Source: Clostridia bacterium
GTDB taxonomy: Bacteria; Bacillota; Clostridia; Oscillospirales; Acutalibacteraceae
Assembly: GCA_017473165.1 (NCBI GenBank)
Contig: JAFUNA010000026.1
Location: 1-64,000, forward strand
Direction of reading: 5' to 3'
DNA: 64,000 nt
In this document: in pieces, positions 15,985 through 22,576 of the stretch
How positions within the stretch are numbered: the first letter of the stretch is position 1
How the letters are laid out: every line of letters begins with the position of its first letter
Notes under the pieces: model-generated
The model's database searches: none
Seen by the model: the letters and a program-made list of their open reading frames with translations, nothing else
What the model was told of the DNA's origin: nothing
Made by a program: the position numbers and the translations under genes

Positions 15985-17589
15985 TTAAGCACATGACAGC
16001 GAAAAACTGTATGTTTCATTTGCAACGGCTGAACTTGTTTCTTCTCCTGAATCTATAACCACGATAGAATATCCATAATTGTTCTTCATATGGTTTCTGA
16101 CATAAGCACTATCAATCGCTGTTCCTTCGTCAATAGTTAATGTTATAGTTTTAACTTCAGAAGATCCGTCTTCCATATATTCAATTATTACTGTTGCCTT
16201 GCCCTTGGTTGTTGCTTCAGTCGTAGTCGGCTTTGTTGTGGTAGTAGTAGGCTTGGTTGTTGTGGTTTGCCTTTCAGTTGTAGTTTCTTTGGTTGTAGTG
16301 ACCTTCTTCGTTGTAGTTTCCTTTTCGGTTGTAGTCGCTTTAGTGGTTGTTTGTTTTTTAGTCGTGGTCGGTTTTAGCGTTGTGGTCACTTTACTTGTAG
16401 TTTGATTTTTTGTTGTGGTCGTTTGCTTTGCAGACGATGAAGTTGATTTTGCGGTTGTTTTGCCTGTTGTGCTTTGATGATTAGTTGTTGAATTCTTTGA
16501 TGTCGAACTGTTGGTACTTGTTGATTCATTACTTGACAAAGCTGTTGAATCAGAAAATTCAACGGTACCTAATGCATCAACCACAAGAGTTGTTTCAAAG
16601 CTTGGTGAGGTGATATATTCTTCGGTATAAGCGGTTGTTGAAATATCATCTTTTTTATCATCGTTATTTGCAACCGTAACAACTCCGACTGTTCCGCCTG
16701 CTACTACTGCCACAACAGAAACTCCCGCCACGACCTTCTGCGCAACGGTCAATGCAGCTATCTTTGCGGCTATACCCGTACCCGTTGCCGCCGCACCTGT
16801 GGCAGTTGCCGAACCTGTACCTACTGTCGCCGCTGCAGTTGTTGCTGCTGTTGTGCCTGCAACGGCAACACTCGCCGCTGTGCCGGCTCCCGCAACGGTA
16901 ATTCCTGCAAGAACCTTTGCGGATGCGCCCGAACCAACAAAGGTTTTTGAAACTGCATCCGACATTCTGCGAAGTGCCCATATAACAACTCCGATAGGAG
17001 CAACGCTGTAGGCAGATGTGATTCCTCTCTTTGCGAACTTATCTTTCAAATCCTTACGGGCGGAAAACAGTCTCGTTTTTACCGTACCTTCAGGGATTTC
17101 AAGAGTTTCTGCGATTTCGCCCACGCTGAGTTCTTCAAAATACATCATAAGAACACAAGCGCGTTTTTCTTCACTGAGCTCATCAAGCACTTCCATAACC
17201 GTTTTCTGAAGCTCGGTTTGGTCAAGGTTTTCTTCGGGACTGAACGAGGTATCCTCATCGGGCAAAAGCTCCGTCGCATCCGTTTCTTCCTCGTCACTGT
17301 TAAAAAGCATCGGTTTTTTCTTTTTGAGGAAATCCTTACTTTTGTTGGCAACAATCTGATTAAGCCAGCTTGAAAAGCTTTCAGGTTTGTCAAGTTCGCT
17401 GATTTTTGAAAGTGCTTTTATGTAGCTTTCTTGCAGGATATCTTCCGCATCCTGATTATTCTTTGTGAATTCAAGGGCAACAAAATATGCTCTTTCACTG
17501 GTGAGTTTATAAAGTTCATCAAAAGCGGAATTGTCGCCGCTTTGAATTTGGCTTACAAGCTCAGCTATCCTTTGCTTATCGACTTCCAT
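15985..17589 (-). CDS. ECF sigma factor fused to a membrane segment and Thr-rich exported tail
   Basis: 534 residues. Residues about 10-80 form sigma-70 region 2 (FDELYKLTSERAYFVALEF, then DAEDILQESYIKAL) and about 125-180 region 4 with its helix-turn-helix (LSVGEIAETLEIPEGTVKTRLF). An Ala/Gly/Thr-rich stretch (about 225-280) and a hydrophobic segment (VVAGVSVVAVVAGGTVGVVTV, about 287-307) follow. Then comes a Thr/Ser stalk (TTTKPTTTTTKPTTTE) and a small C-terminal domain of about 65 residues. The layout suggests a cytoplasmic sigma domain tethered to the membrane with an outside sensor. The ATG has AAAGGAGG in front. It overlaps the upstream 83-residue gene by 25 bases, and its operon carries an ECF promoter, suggesting autoregulation. 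Confidence 0.85.
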   Translation of the reverse strand: MEVDKQRIAELVSQIQSGDNSAFDELYKLTSERAYFVALEFTKNNQDAEDILQESYIKALSKISELDKPESFSSWLNQIVANKSKDFLKKKKPMLFNSDEEETDATELLPDEDTSFSPEENLDQTELQKTVMEVLDELSEEKRACVLMMYFEELSVGEIAETLEIPEGTVKTRLFSARKDLKDKFAKRGITSAYSVAPIGVVIWALRRMSDAVSKTFVGSGASAKVLAGITVAGAGTAASVAVAGTTAATTAAATVGTGSATATGAAATGTGIAAKIAALTVAQKVVAGVSVVAVVAGGTVGVVTVANNDDKKDDISTTAYTEEYITSPSFETTLVVDALGTVEFSDSTALSSNESTSTNSSTSKNSTTNHQSTTGKTTAKSTSSSAKQTTTTKNQTTSKVTTTLKPTTTKKQTTTKATTTEKETTTKKVTTTKETTTERQTTTTKPTTTTTKPTTTEATTKGKATVIIEYMEDGSSEVKTITLTIDEGTAIDSAYVRNHMKNNYGYSIVVIDSGEETSSAVANETYSFSLSCA

Positions 17590-17816
17590 ATATCCTCCTT
17601 TGTGGGTTTAGCGCAGTTAAGATATTCAATTCCTCTGCGTATTCCTTTTTTTAGATAATCACAAGGTTCATCAAACTTCTCTGCATAAATCATAACCGGG
17701 TCTTTATCGAGTGTTACAAGTTCCGTGATTACAGTTTTCTTTTCTTCATAAACCGAAATATCGAGCGAGTGAAAACCGTCAAGATTCACTCTTCTTTTAT
17801 TTGAACGGACATTCAT
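17565..17816 (-). CDS. Small protein translationally coupled to the ECF sigma gene
   Basis: 83 residues from ATG 17816, behind a very strong AAAGGAGGAGG site. It is soluble and mixed-charge, with no membrane segment; the C-terminal half contains FDEPCDYLKKGIRRGIEYLNCAK. No family is recognised. It is the first gene after the ECF promoter at 17840-17864, and its last 25 bases overlap the sigma gene, so it is made together with the sigma factor. It could be a regulator (anti-sigma-like partner), but nothing in the sequence proves this. Confidence 0.65.
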   Translation of the reverse strand: MNVRSNKRRVNLDGFHSLDISVYEEKKTVITELVTLDKDPVMIYAEKFDEPCDYLKKGIRRGIEYLNCAKPTKEDIWKSISKG

Positions 17817-17839
17817 TTTCCTCCTCCTTTCACCCATTA

Positions 17840-17864
17840 GACGAGTGGAAATTGAAATCGGTTC
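17840..17864 (-). promoter_or_regulatory. ECF sigma-type promoter of the sigma factor operon
   Basis: On the - strand GAACC (complement of 17860-17864), a 16-base spacer and CGTC (complement of 17840-17843), the same layout and flanks (CTCGTCTAATGGGTGAAAG) as at 13433-13457. This fits positive autoregulation by the ECF factor encoded behind it. Confidence 0.7.
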
Positions 17865-17951
17865 ATTTATTTTCAAAAAATTTTTTAGATGATAAAAAAT
17901 AAAAAGTGCGCAGCCGAAACTACGCACGAAAAACGCATAGCTCATTCTGCT

Positions 17952-18060
17952 GCCACGCAAGTTCAACACACAGTACAAGTGTATGCCAAAATAGAGCATG
18001 CATTTTTACCGAAATAAAAATACACACTTATACTGTGCAAAAATTATTCACTTACGTGGC
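17952..18060. repeat. Imperfect 109-base inverted repeat (possible MITE-like unit)
   Basis: GCCACGCAAGT (17952-17962) pairs with ACTTACGTGGC (18050-18060), and CACAGTACAAGTGTAT (17969-17984) pairs with ATACACACTTATACTGTG (18020-18037), leaving a 35-base centre containing GCATGC. The whole could fold as a cruciform or as a structured RNA. No clear target-site duplication is visible, so a MITE origin is only one option. No gene lies in 17865-18302. Confidence 0.5.
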
Positions 18061-18132
18061 GTTTATAGTATATCACCAAAATTTATTTATTTCAACAAAA
18101 AATTCTTTTTTTAAAATTGCAAGCTCACTTAA

Positions 18133-18146
18133 TCTTACATACTTTC
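18133..18146 (+). repeat. Element B 14-bp motif, copy at 18133
   Basis: An exact copy of TCTTACATACTTTC, preceded by a TTGCAAGCTCACTTAA stretch like that in front of the copies at 21729 and 21811. Confidence 0.75.
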
Positions 18147-18155
18147 AGTGATTAA

Positions 18156-18188
18156 ACCACGACAGGAGATATTTCTCTTGCCGTGGTT
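18156..18188. other. Hairpin in non-coding stretch
   Basis: CCACGACAGGAGA and TTCTCTTGCCGTGG form an imperfect stem with a three-base loop. It follows the 14-bp motif copy by ten bases and begins the structured stretch that continues to 18524. Confidence 0.5.
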
Positions 18189-18303
18189 CTGTTTATTTTC
18201 ATACCCGTAGGGAAGGTTTGAAAAAATAACGGTGAGAGGAGCTATCGCAAATACCCGGTCCCTTGCAAAGCTGTGCCGAATAAAAATAAACAGGAGGAAT
18301 GCT

Positions 18304-18357
18304 GTGAAAAAGATTGAATTGTTAAAAAAGGCGGTGGTTAGTTTGACGCCTCCTTGA
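18304..18357 (+). CDS. Possible 17-residue peptide with strong ribosome binding site
   Basis: GTG 18304 follows AGGAGG at an ideal distance and encodes KKIELLKKAVVSLTPP after the start residue, ending in TGA 18355-18357. A hairpin (AAGGCG/CGCCTCCTT) overlaps its second half. The strength of the site argues for translation; the role is unknown, perhaps a leader peptide for the recombinase region downstream. Confidence 0.35.
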   Translation: MKKIELLKKAVVSLTPP

Positions 18358-18381
18358 ATGCAGTGCGCAGCCCACATTTTT

Positions 18382-18524
18382 AATCCTGCAATGTCTGTTT
18401 TTCTTTGCTTGCAGGATTGATGTGACCGTAAGCTGACGGTCACTTTGGCAGACATTTTTTGCAAATCTGCCAAACCGCTAAGGGGTTATTTGACAAGTTA
18501 TCTTGGAAAATAACCTTTTAGCGG
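18382..18524 (+). ncRNA. Cluster of four consecutive hairpins before the broken recombinase
   Basis: Four stems follow each other almost without gaps. AATCCTGCAA/TTGCAGGATT spans 18382-18418, GTGACCGT/ACGGTCAC spans 18422-18443, TTTGGCAGA/TCTGCCAAA spans about 18444-18474, and an 18-bp imperfect stem CCGCTAAGGGGTTATTT/AAAATAACCTTTTAGCGG spans 18475-18524. Such density is more than chance and suggests a structured RNA or a single-stranded recombination or origin site. I cannot match it to a known RNA class. Confidence 0.45.
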
Positions 18525-18709
18525 GGTTTTCAGAGAGGATTTTTCAGAATTCTCGTTGGCGTTACGGAGTTGACTCGACCGTAACGGACAGTATGTCGCT
18601 TCTGAATGAAGCCCTGAAGTTGTTTAACGGCGAATTATCGCAGGACGGAACGGAAAACGCCGTATTAAAAAAGGTTTTCCGAATAACAAAACAAGGAGTG
18701 ATTCCGTGA
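18503..18709 (+). CDS. Short frame coupled to the recombinase gene, unknown function
   Basis: A 68-residue frame (TTG 18503, or ATG 18593 internally) that ends in a TGA overlapping the GTG start of the recombinase (GTGA at 18706-18709). Its composition is protein-like (RYGVDSTVTDSMSLLNEALKLF), but the first part lies inside the last hairpin of the 18382-18524 cluster. It may be a real small partner of the recombinase or the 3' remnant of a larger gene. No family is recognised. Confidence 0.4.
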   Translation: MENNLLAGFSERIFQNSRWRYGVDSTVTDSMSLLNEALKLFNGELSQDGTENAVLKKVFRITKQGVIP

Positions 18710-19665
18710 GTAAAAAGAAATATAAAAAGATGTCGATTACCCGTATGCTTTGCTAGGAATCAAGACCGTTCTTTTCTCAATATGAAAACAATGTCACAAG
18801 AAGTGCGTTTGTGAAAAACTATCGCAAATTCATTGAATTCTGCAGATCTGAATATGACTGCAAAACAACCGAAGAATGTAAAAATTACATAGACGATTAC
18901 GTTCAGTTTCTTGTTAATAAAGGACTGACTGCAAATACAATTCATACATATCTGAGCCCCGTTGCATTGTTTTTTAATATACCGTTATCGGATATTGAGA
19001 AGCCGAAAAGATGCTCTGCACATAATGTCAGAAGCAGAAGCACAAATGGTAAGATTCAACGCTCGGATAATGACACAGGCAATCCGAAATATGCCCATCT
19101 CGTTGAGTTCCAGAAACGGGTCGGAATCAGACGCAGAGAACTCCAAAATCTGCGCGGAAGCGATTTCAAAGAGGATGAGAACGGAATTTTTTACGTGTAT
19201 GTCCGAAAGGGTAAGGGCGGTAAATCACAATGGCAATTGATATTGCCCGAAGACGTTGATTTCGTTAAATCATATTTTGACGGAACAGAAAACAAGGTTT
19301 TTGCTTCAGAGGAGTTTAACAATAAATTGGATTTGCATAAACTCCGTGCCGAGCAGGCAAAGAGAGCATATCAATATTTTCTTGATAAGGTCAACAACGA
19401 AGAAGGCTACAGAGAAGAACTTGAAAAAATGATCCGCAAACATTGGAATGAACGCAACCTTGACAAAAGAACAAAGAACCCCAAACCAATCAATAAAAAA
19501 GATTTAAGCGGTACATACAAAGTGAGAGGCGAAAACAAAAAGCTTGCTCTAAAACACGGACTTCCCGTTGAATATGACCGCTTGTGCGTTCTCGCAACAT
19601 CAAATTTTTGTTTGAGCCATTGGCGTTTAGGAGTTTGTGTGAATAACTATTTGCTGAATGTGTGA
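18706..19665 (+). pseudogene. Tyrosine recombinase interrupted by one in-frame TAG
   Basis: From GTG 18706 (AAGGAG seven bases upstream) the frame reads 16 residues (MSKKKYKKMSITRMLC), TAG at 18754-18756, then continues without break for 303 residues beginning ESRPFFSQYENNVTR. The part before and the part after the stop look like one protein. The core-binding domain follows (NYRKFIEFC to AFFNIPL-like), then the catalytic Arg in VGIRRRELQNL, a GKGGK lysine, HKLRAEQA (His-x-x-Arg), and a C-terminal SHWRLGVCVNNYLL box with the likely Tyr. A single base change explains the stop. It is probably a recent pseudogene; translation from GTG 18811 could give a shortened product. Confidence 0.75.
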
Positions 19666-19674
19666 AACAGCAAA

Positions 19675-19699
19675 CCCCGCCGCAAATTAAGCGGCGGGG
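19675..19699. terminator. GC-rich hairpin between recombinase and toxin gene
   Basis: A nine-base perfect stem CCCCGCCGC/GCGGCGGGG with a seven-base loop between two convergent genes. T tracts are weak on both sides, but the stem is the most stable in the region. Confidence 0.65.
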
Positions 19700-19707
19700 C
19701 TGATTTG

Positions 19708-20016
19708 TCAATCTGAAAATATGGTTCTCATATAGTCTGTTCTTAAATCAAGAATTCTTATAACCTCAATTATTTCATTACGGGGAATATAAAATACACC
19801 GTAGTTGCCGCTGAACAGGCAACGGTAATCTGTTGCTCTGCCTGTTTTTTCGGCAACATCAATACCGAGATGCGGCTGATCGGAAAGCAGGTGTATACTT
19901 TTGATAATTTTGTCTGTTATGTTTTTTGCAGCCAAAGGATTTTTCAGAATCTGTGCTATATAATCCCTGATTTCTCTCAAATCTTCCCTTGCCTGCGGCG
20001 AATAAACAATTTTCAT
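19708..20016 (-). CDS. RelE/ParE superfamily toxin
   Basis: 102 residues matching the small RelE/ParE fold: YSPQAREDLREIRDYIAQ at the N-terminus, NPLAAKNITDKIIKSI in the second helix, then strands with DYRCLFSGNYGVFYI and a C-terminal IRILDLRTDYMRTIF. RelE members cut mRNA at the ribosome while ParE members poison gyrase; the sequence alone does not decide, though R..D..RCL and GNY.VFY resemble the RelE/YoeB-like side. It overlaps the antitoxin stop by four bases (ATGA-type coupling). It probably stabilises element B. Confidence 0.85.
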   Translation of the reverse strand: MKIVYSPQAREDLREIRDYIAQILKNPLAAKNITDKIIKSIHLLSDQPHLGIDVAEKTGRATDYRCLFSGNYGVFYIPRNEIIEVIRILDLRTDYMRTIFSD

Positions 20017-20336
20017 ACATTAACACCGAATTCGGATAAGATATCCTCTTCCGAAACCCAATCTGCATTAGTTTTAATTGTATCTTCGCCCTTTTTCAAT
20101 TCACTCATAAGAATTGCAACTGCCTGCTCTTTGAGAGCCTCCTTGCTGTTCTGAGTAACAATAAGAGGCATACCTTCAACATTTATCGACTGCTGTATAA
20201 AAACATTTATAGCATCTGTTAATGTCATTCCGCAGCGTGCATAAATGCTTTCTACATATTCCTTTACTTCGGGATTTATTCTCATTTGGAAAGTAGAAGT
20301 TTTGGGTGCATTTGCAACAGAAATGTTTTCTGACAT
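20013..20336 (-). CDS. RelB/DinJ family antitoxin
   Basis: 107 residues. The N-terminal half holds a ribbon-helix-helix DNA-binding domain (TSTFQMRINPEVKEYVESIYARCGMTLTDAINVFIQQS), the DinJ/RelB signature. The C-terminal half is the toxin-neutralising region. The ATG is preceded by AAAGGAGATG. It is expressed from the promoter at 20358-20386, and the pair probably represses its own transcription through the palindrome at 20390-20403. Confidence 0.88.
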   Translation of the reverse strand: MSENISVANAPKTSTFQMRINPEVKEYVESIYARCGMTLTDAINVFIQQSINVEGMPLIVTQNSKEALKEQAVAILMSELKKGEDTIKTNADWVSEEDILSEFGVNV

Positions 20337-20357
20337 AAAATCATCTCCTTTGATAAT

Positions 20358-20386
20358 AGTATAACCTGAATTTCAAATGTTGTCAA
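20358..20386 (-). promoter_or_regulatory. Toxin-antitoxin operon promoter
   Basis: On the - strand TTGACA (complement of 20381-20386), 17 bases, then TATACT (complement of 20358-20363), about 20 bases before the antitoxin start region. Confidence 0.8.
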
Positions 20387-20389
20387 TAC

Positions 20390-20403
20390 AATGTAATTAC
20401 ATT
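20390..20403. promoter_or_regulatory. Perfect palindrome, candidate antitoxin operator
   Basis: AATGTAATTACATT is a perfect 14-base palindrome just upstream of the -35 box of the toxin-antitoxin promoter, where a ribbon-helix-helix antitoxin could bind. Confidence 0.5.
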
Positions 20404-20434
20404 ACTTGTTCAGAAATCAACCGTCAATGAAAAA

Positions 20435-20448
20435 TCTTACATCCTTTA
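20435..20448 (+). repeat. Diverged copy of element B motif
   Basis: TCTTACATCCTTTA differs at two positions from the 14-bp motif and follows CTTGTTCAGAAA by 30 bases, as does the exact copy at 20528. Confidence 0.45.
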
Positions 20449-20527
20449 TCCGAAGATTAAAGTTGATTTGACTGCAAATAAAATCACACAATCTTTTCTT
20501 GTTCAGAAAATAAGTGTGAAATATTTT

Positions 20528-20541
20528 TCTTACATACTTTC
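20528..20541 (+). repeat. Element B 14-bp motif upstream of gene 20574
   Basis: An exact TCTTACATACTTTC, 32 bases before the ATG at 20574, in the direction of the gene. A CTTGTTCAGAAA block lies 30 bases upstream. The following 25 bases (CTGCGAAATTCAAAATCGAA) closely match those after the copy at 20822. Confidence 0.8.
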
Positions 20542-20573
20542 TGCGAAATTCAAAATCGAAAGGATTGATTTAT

Positions 20574-20780
20574 ATGTCAAAAGGAAAAATCGGAGTTCCA
20601 TGCAATTCAATTGTTTATTTGAAAAAGCCAAAGCCTGTTCCGTGTGACTGCGAAAGATGCAGGCACAGCAAAAAGAGTGCAGGCGTATTGTTTTGTGTTG
20701 AACGAAACATTATTTCTCCGAACAAAAAGAAGTGCTCTAAATATTGGCAGACAAAACAGAAAAAGAAAAACAAGAAATAG
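20574..20780 (+). CDS. Small Cys-rich protein, possible zinc ribbon
   Basis: 68 residues with ATG 20574 and GAAAGGATTG upstream. Four central cysteines (PCDCERCRHS, then VLFC) and a fifth (KKCSKYW) plus a very basic tail (KQKKKNKK) suggest a metal-binding nucleic-acid-binding protein. The family is not recognised. It is oriented with the replication genes downstream and has the element's 14-bp motif just before it. Confidence 0.6.
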   Translation: MSKGKIGVPCNSIVYLKKPKPVPCDCERCRHSKKSAGVLFCVERNIISPNKKKCSKYWQTKQKKKNKK

Positions 20781-20821
20781 TCTGTTTTTTCTCTGCTCAG
20801 AAAAAGGGCAAGAAAAGTTTT

Positions 20822-20835
20822 TCTTACATACTTTC
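20822..20835 (+). repeat. Element B 14-bp motif upstream of gene 20869
   Basis: An exact TCTTACATACTTTC, 33 bases before ATG 20869. Its CATACTTTCT part is perfectly complementary to AGAAAGTATG at 20862-20871, which contains the start codon, so this copy could form a hairpin closing the start site. Confidence 0.8.
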
Positions 20836-20868
20836 TGTGAAGTTCAAAACCGAAAGGAGTGAGAAAGT

Positions 20869-21294
20869 ATGTCTGTTGATGCTTTAGCCATTGTTGCCCA
20901 GAATCGTTTGTTTGCAGTTGAGCGTTGTCCCGACAATTCAGGGGTACGGTTTGTGCAAACTGATCCTGACAACAAAAGAAAATGGAGTGCTGCCATAATT
21001 GATTGCGGCAATGAGTTTGCTCTTGCAATGGGCTCTGAAGACGGTGTCAGATTACGCACATTCAAACCGACAGCAATAATGCGTATGCAAAGCGGAGATT
21101 TTGCACCGTTGTCGGTTGAAAAGCAAATTAATATTGAAACACCATACCGAACAATGATTGTCCGTAATTTGCACAATGATGATTCACCGATTGCCGTTGT
21201 AATTGGTTACATAGATAAAGGTGATGATGTTGTTCATTGTGTTGCCTTATGTCAAGCAAATTGCGGTTCGCTTATGTTCAGTATTGCAAAATAG
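20869..21294 (+). CDS. Unknown element B protein
   Basis: 141 residues, ATG 20869 with GAAAGGAGTG. It appears to be a compact, mainly beta protein (AIVAQNRLFAVERCP, WSAAIIDCGNEFALAMG, PIAVVIGYIDKGDD) with several cysteines and no membrane segment. No family is recognised. It lies between the Cys-rich gene and the repeat array before the replication genes, and ends shortly before a terminator-like hairpin at 21340-21367. Confidence 0.6.
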   Translation: MSVDALAIVAQNRLFAVERCPDNSGVRFVQTDPDNKRKWSAAIIDCGNEFALAMGSEDGVRLRTFKPTAIMRMQSGDFAPLSVEKQINIETPYRTMIVRNLHNDDSPIAVVIGYIDKGDDVVHCVALCQANCGSLMFSIAK

Positions 21295-21339
21295 TTTGCC
21301 TTTCATTTTTAGGATTCCTTTATAAATTTTCATGCAGTA

Positions 21340-21367
21340 AGTCCCGATTTCTTTTGAAGTCGGGATT
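21340..21367. terminator. Terminator-like hairpin after gene 20869-21294
   Basis: AGTCCCGATTTC/GAAGTCGGGATT forms a 12-bp stem with two wobble pairs and a TTTT loop. There is no long T tract, so termination strength is uncertain. The 782 bases from 21295 to 22076 contain no gene, only this hairpin, the inverted repeat at 21622-21665 and the motif array. Confidence 0.55.
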
Positions 21368-21621
21368 TGCTGATTATGCCTATGCTTAACTGCAATATAT
21401 TAATGTATCAATATATTTAAAGCCTTATTTTGACTGTTATGCTTTTTTGTACGCTAAAAAACGCTTTCATTGCCTTGAATTGCCTTTTAATTGCCGAAAC
21501 CCTTGGTTTGATTTGCCCTGCTCAGACAGCATATTGACTCTTTTATTGCCGTAAAACTGCACCGAATGTTATGAGGTGCAAATTGTTTATATCAGTTCAT
21601 ACCTGCCGTGTGCAAATACAA

Positions 21622-21665
21622 CTGTCAATTATTTGCTCCTATAGTAATAGGAGCGTAATTGACAG
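21622..21665. repeat. 44-base inverted repeat, candidate origin or nick site
   Basis: The outer arms CTGTCAATTA (21622-21631) and TAATTGACAG (21656-21665) enclose inner arms GCTCCTAT (21635-21642) and ATAGGAGC (21647-21654) around AGTA. No T tract follows, so it is not a normal terminator. It lies directly before the motif array and replication genes, where origins with cruciforms are common. Confidence 0.55.
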
Positions 21666-21728
21666 CTGATTTGACACATATAACTGCATTTCGGTTTTTG
21701 TGTTTGTTTGCACAAAAATGCAAGCTAA

Positions 21729-21995
21729 TCTTACATACTTTCCCTGAAGGAAAGCAGAAGTCACATTTGTGCAGAGATTTGAATTTGCAATATCAGTTTT
21801 TGCAAGTTAATCTTACATACTTTCTTTGCAAGGACAAGTTAACTGCAAATCAGAGTTGCAAAACAATCAAAAATTTTAAATGCAGAAAAACCAAACCAAT
21901 CTTACATACTTTCAATGCAGATAAGCAAAAAAACCAACTGCACAAAGGGTTGATTTGATACTGTCGGTTTTTGCAACTCAATCTTACATACTTTC
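21729..21995 (+). repeat. Iteron-like array: four exact copies of TCTTACATACTTTC
   Basis: Exact 14-bp copies lie at 21729-21742, 21811-21824, 21900-21913 and 21982-21995, all on the same strand, with steps of 82, 89 and 82 bases. Three are preceded by TGCAA(G/C)T(C/T)AA-like sequence, and TGCAA is frequent between copies. The array lies directly upstream of the DUF669-like/RepA-like genes, so it may be binding sites for the element's replication or regulatory protein. Additional copies upstream of other element B genes argue for a regulatory role as well. Confidence 0.75.
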
Positions 21996-22076
21996 CTTGA
22001 GAGTGCAGAACAGATATGCACCCGTACTGCAAATGTTGTTTGCACTCTGCAAAATAAAACGAAAGGAATATTATTT

Positions 22077-22559
22077 ATGAATTATCAAGAAAACACCTTC
22101 GATGAACTCAATGATTTTGAGGACGAACTCGAATGGGCTGATGCAACCGCACCCGACCCATCTCCAAAACAGGAGATTGAAAATATATTCACTCCTACAA
22201 TCAAACGCAATAATGAATTTAATCTTCTGGAATCCGGTTATTATGAATTCAAGGTTGCAAAATGCGATTGCGAAAATCTCTCAGCAACGGCAACAAGAAG
22301 CGGCTCTCCAATTGCCCGTCTGAGGCTTGAAATCATCAATGATGAAGCCAATGTTGTTATCAATCACATTTTATTCATAAACTCATATAACAACAAAGAA
22401 ATCTATGAGTTCTTCTCTTCAATCGGACTTGCTGTCGAAGATGAGTTCATCCCTCAATGGGACAAGGTTAAGGGTCGCACCGGCGGCTGTCACCTTATTC
22501 AAAAAAGACTGGATTTTAAAACTGTCAATGCAGTTGACCGTTTTATCTCTCAAAATTAA
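22077..22559 (+). CDS. DUF669-like single-strand DNA metabolism protein
   Basis: 160 residues, ATG 22077 behind GAAAGGAATATT. The N-terminal 35 residues are very acidic (DELNDFEDELEWADA). The rest has the compact beta pattern of phage DUF669 proteins: GYYEFKVAKCDCE, then SGSPIARLRLEIINDEANVVINHILFI, and a C-terminal GRTGGCHLI. Phage DUF669 proteins lie beside helicases or recombination genes and may bind single-stranded DNA. Here it is directly followed by the RepA-like ATPase, 17 bases on. Confidence 0.6.
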   Translation: MNYQENTFDELNDFEDELEWADATAPDPSPKQEIENIFTPTIKRNNEFNLLESGYYEFKVAKCDCENLSATATRSGSPIARLRLEIINDEANVVINHILFINSYNNKEIYEFFSSIGLAVEDEFIPQWDKVKGRTGGCHLIQKRLDFKTVNAVDRFISQN

Positions 22560-22576
22560 AAGAAAGGAATCCAAAA

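Noticed and set aside
16199..16440. Repetitive GGTTGTAGT-like tract on the + strand, long open frame of Val repeats
   Set aside because: It is the complement of the Thr-rich stalk of the ECF sigma fusion (ACAAC codons); not an independent gene or a CRISPR array.
18301..18525. Group II intron or retron
   Set aside because: No reverse transcriptase gene is present, and I do not see an intron domain V or a GUGYG start; the stems alone do not support it.
21729..21995. Possible CRISPR array
   Set aside because: The repeats are only 14 bp, the gaps of about 70-75 bases are too long and share TGCAA-rich sequence, copies also lie singly before genes, and there are no cas genes.
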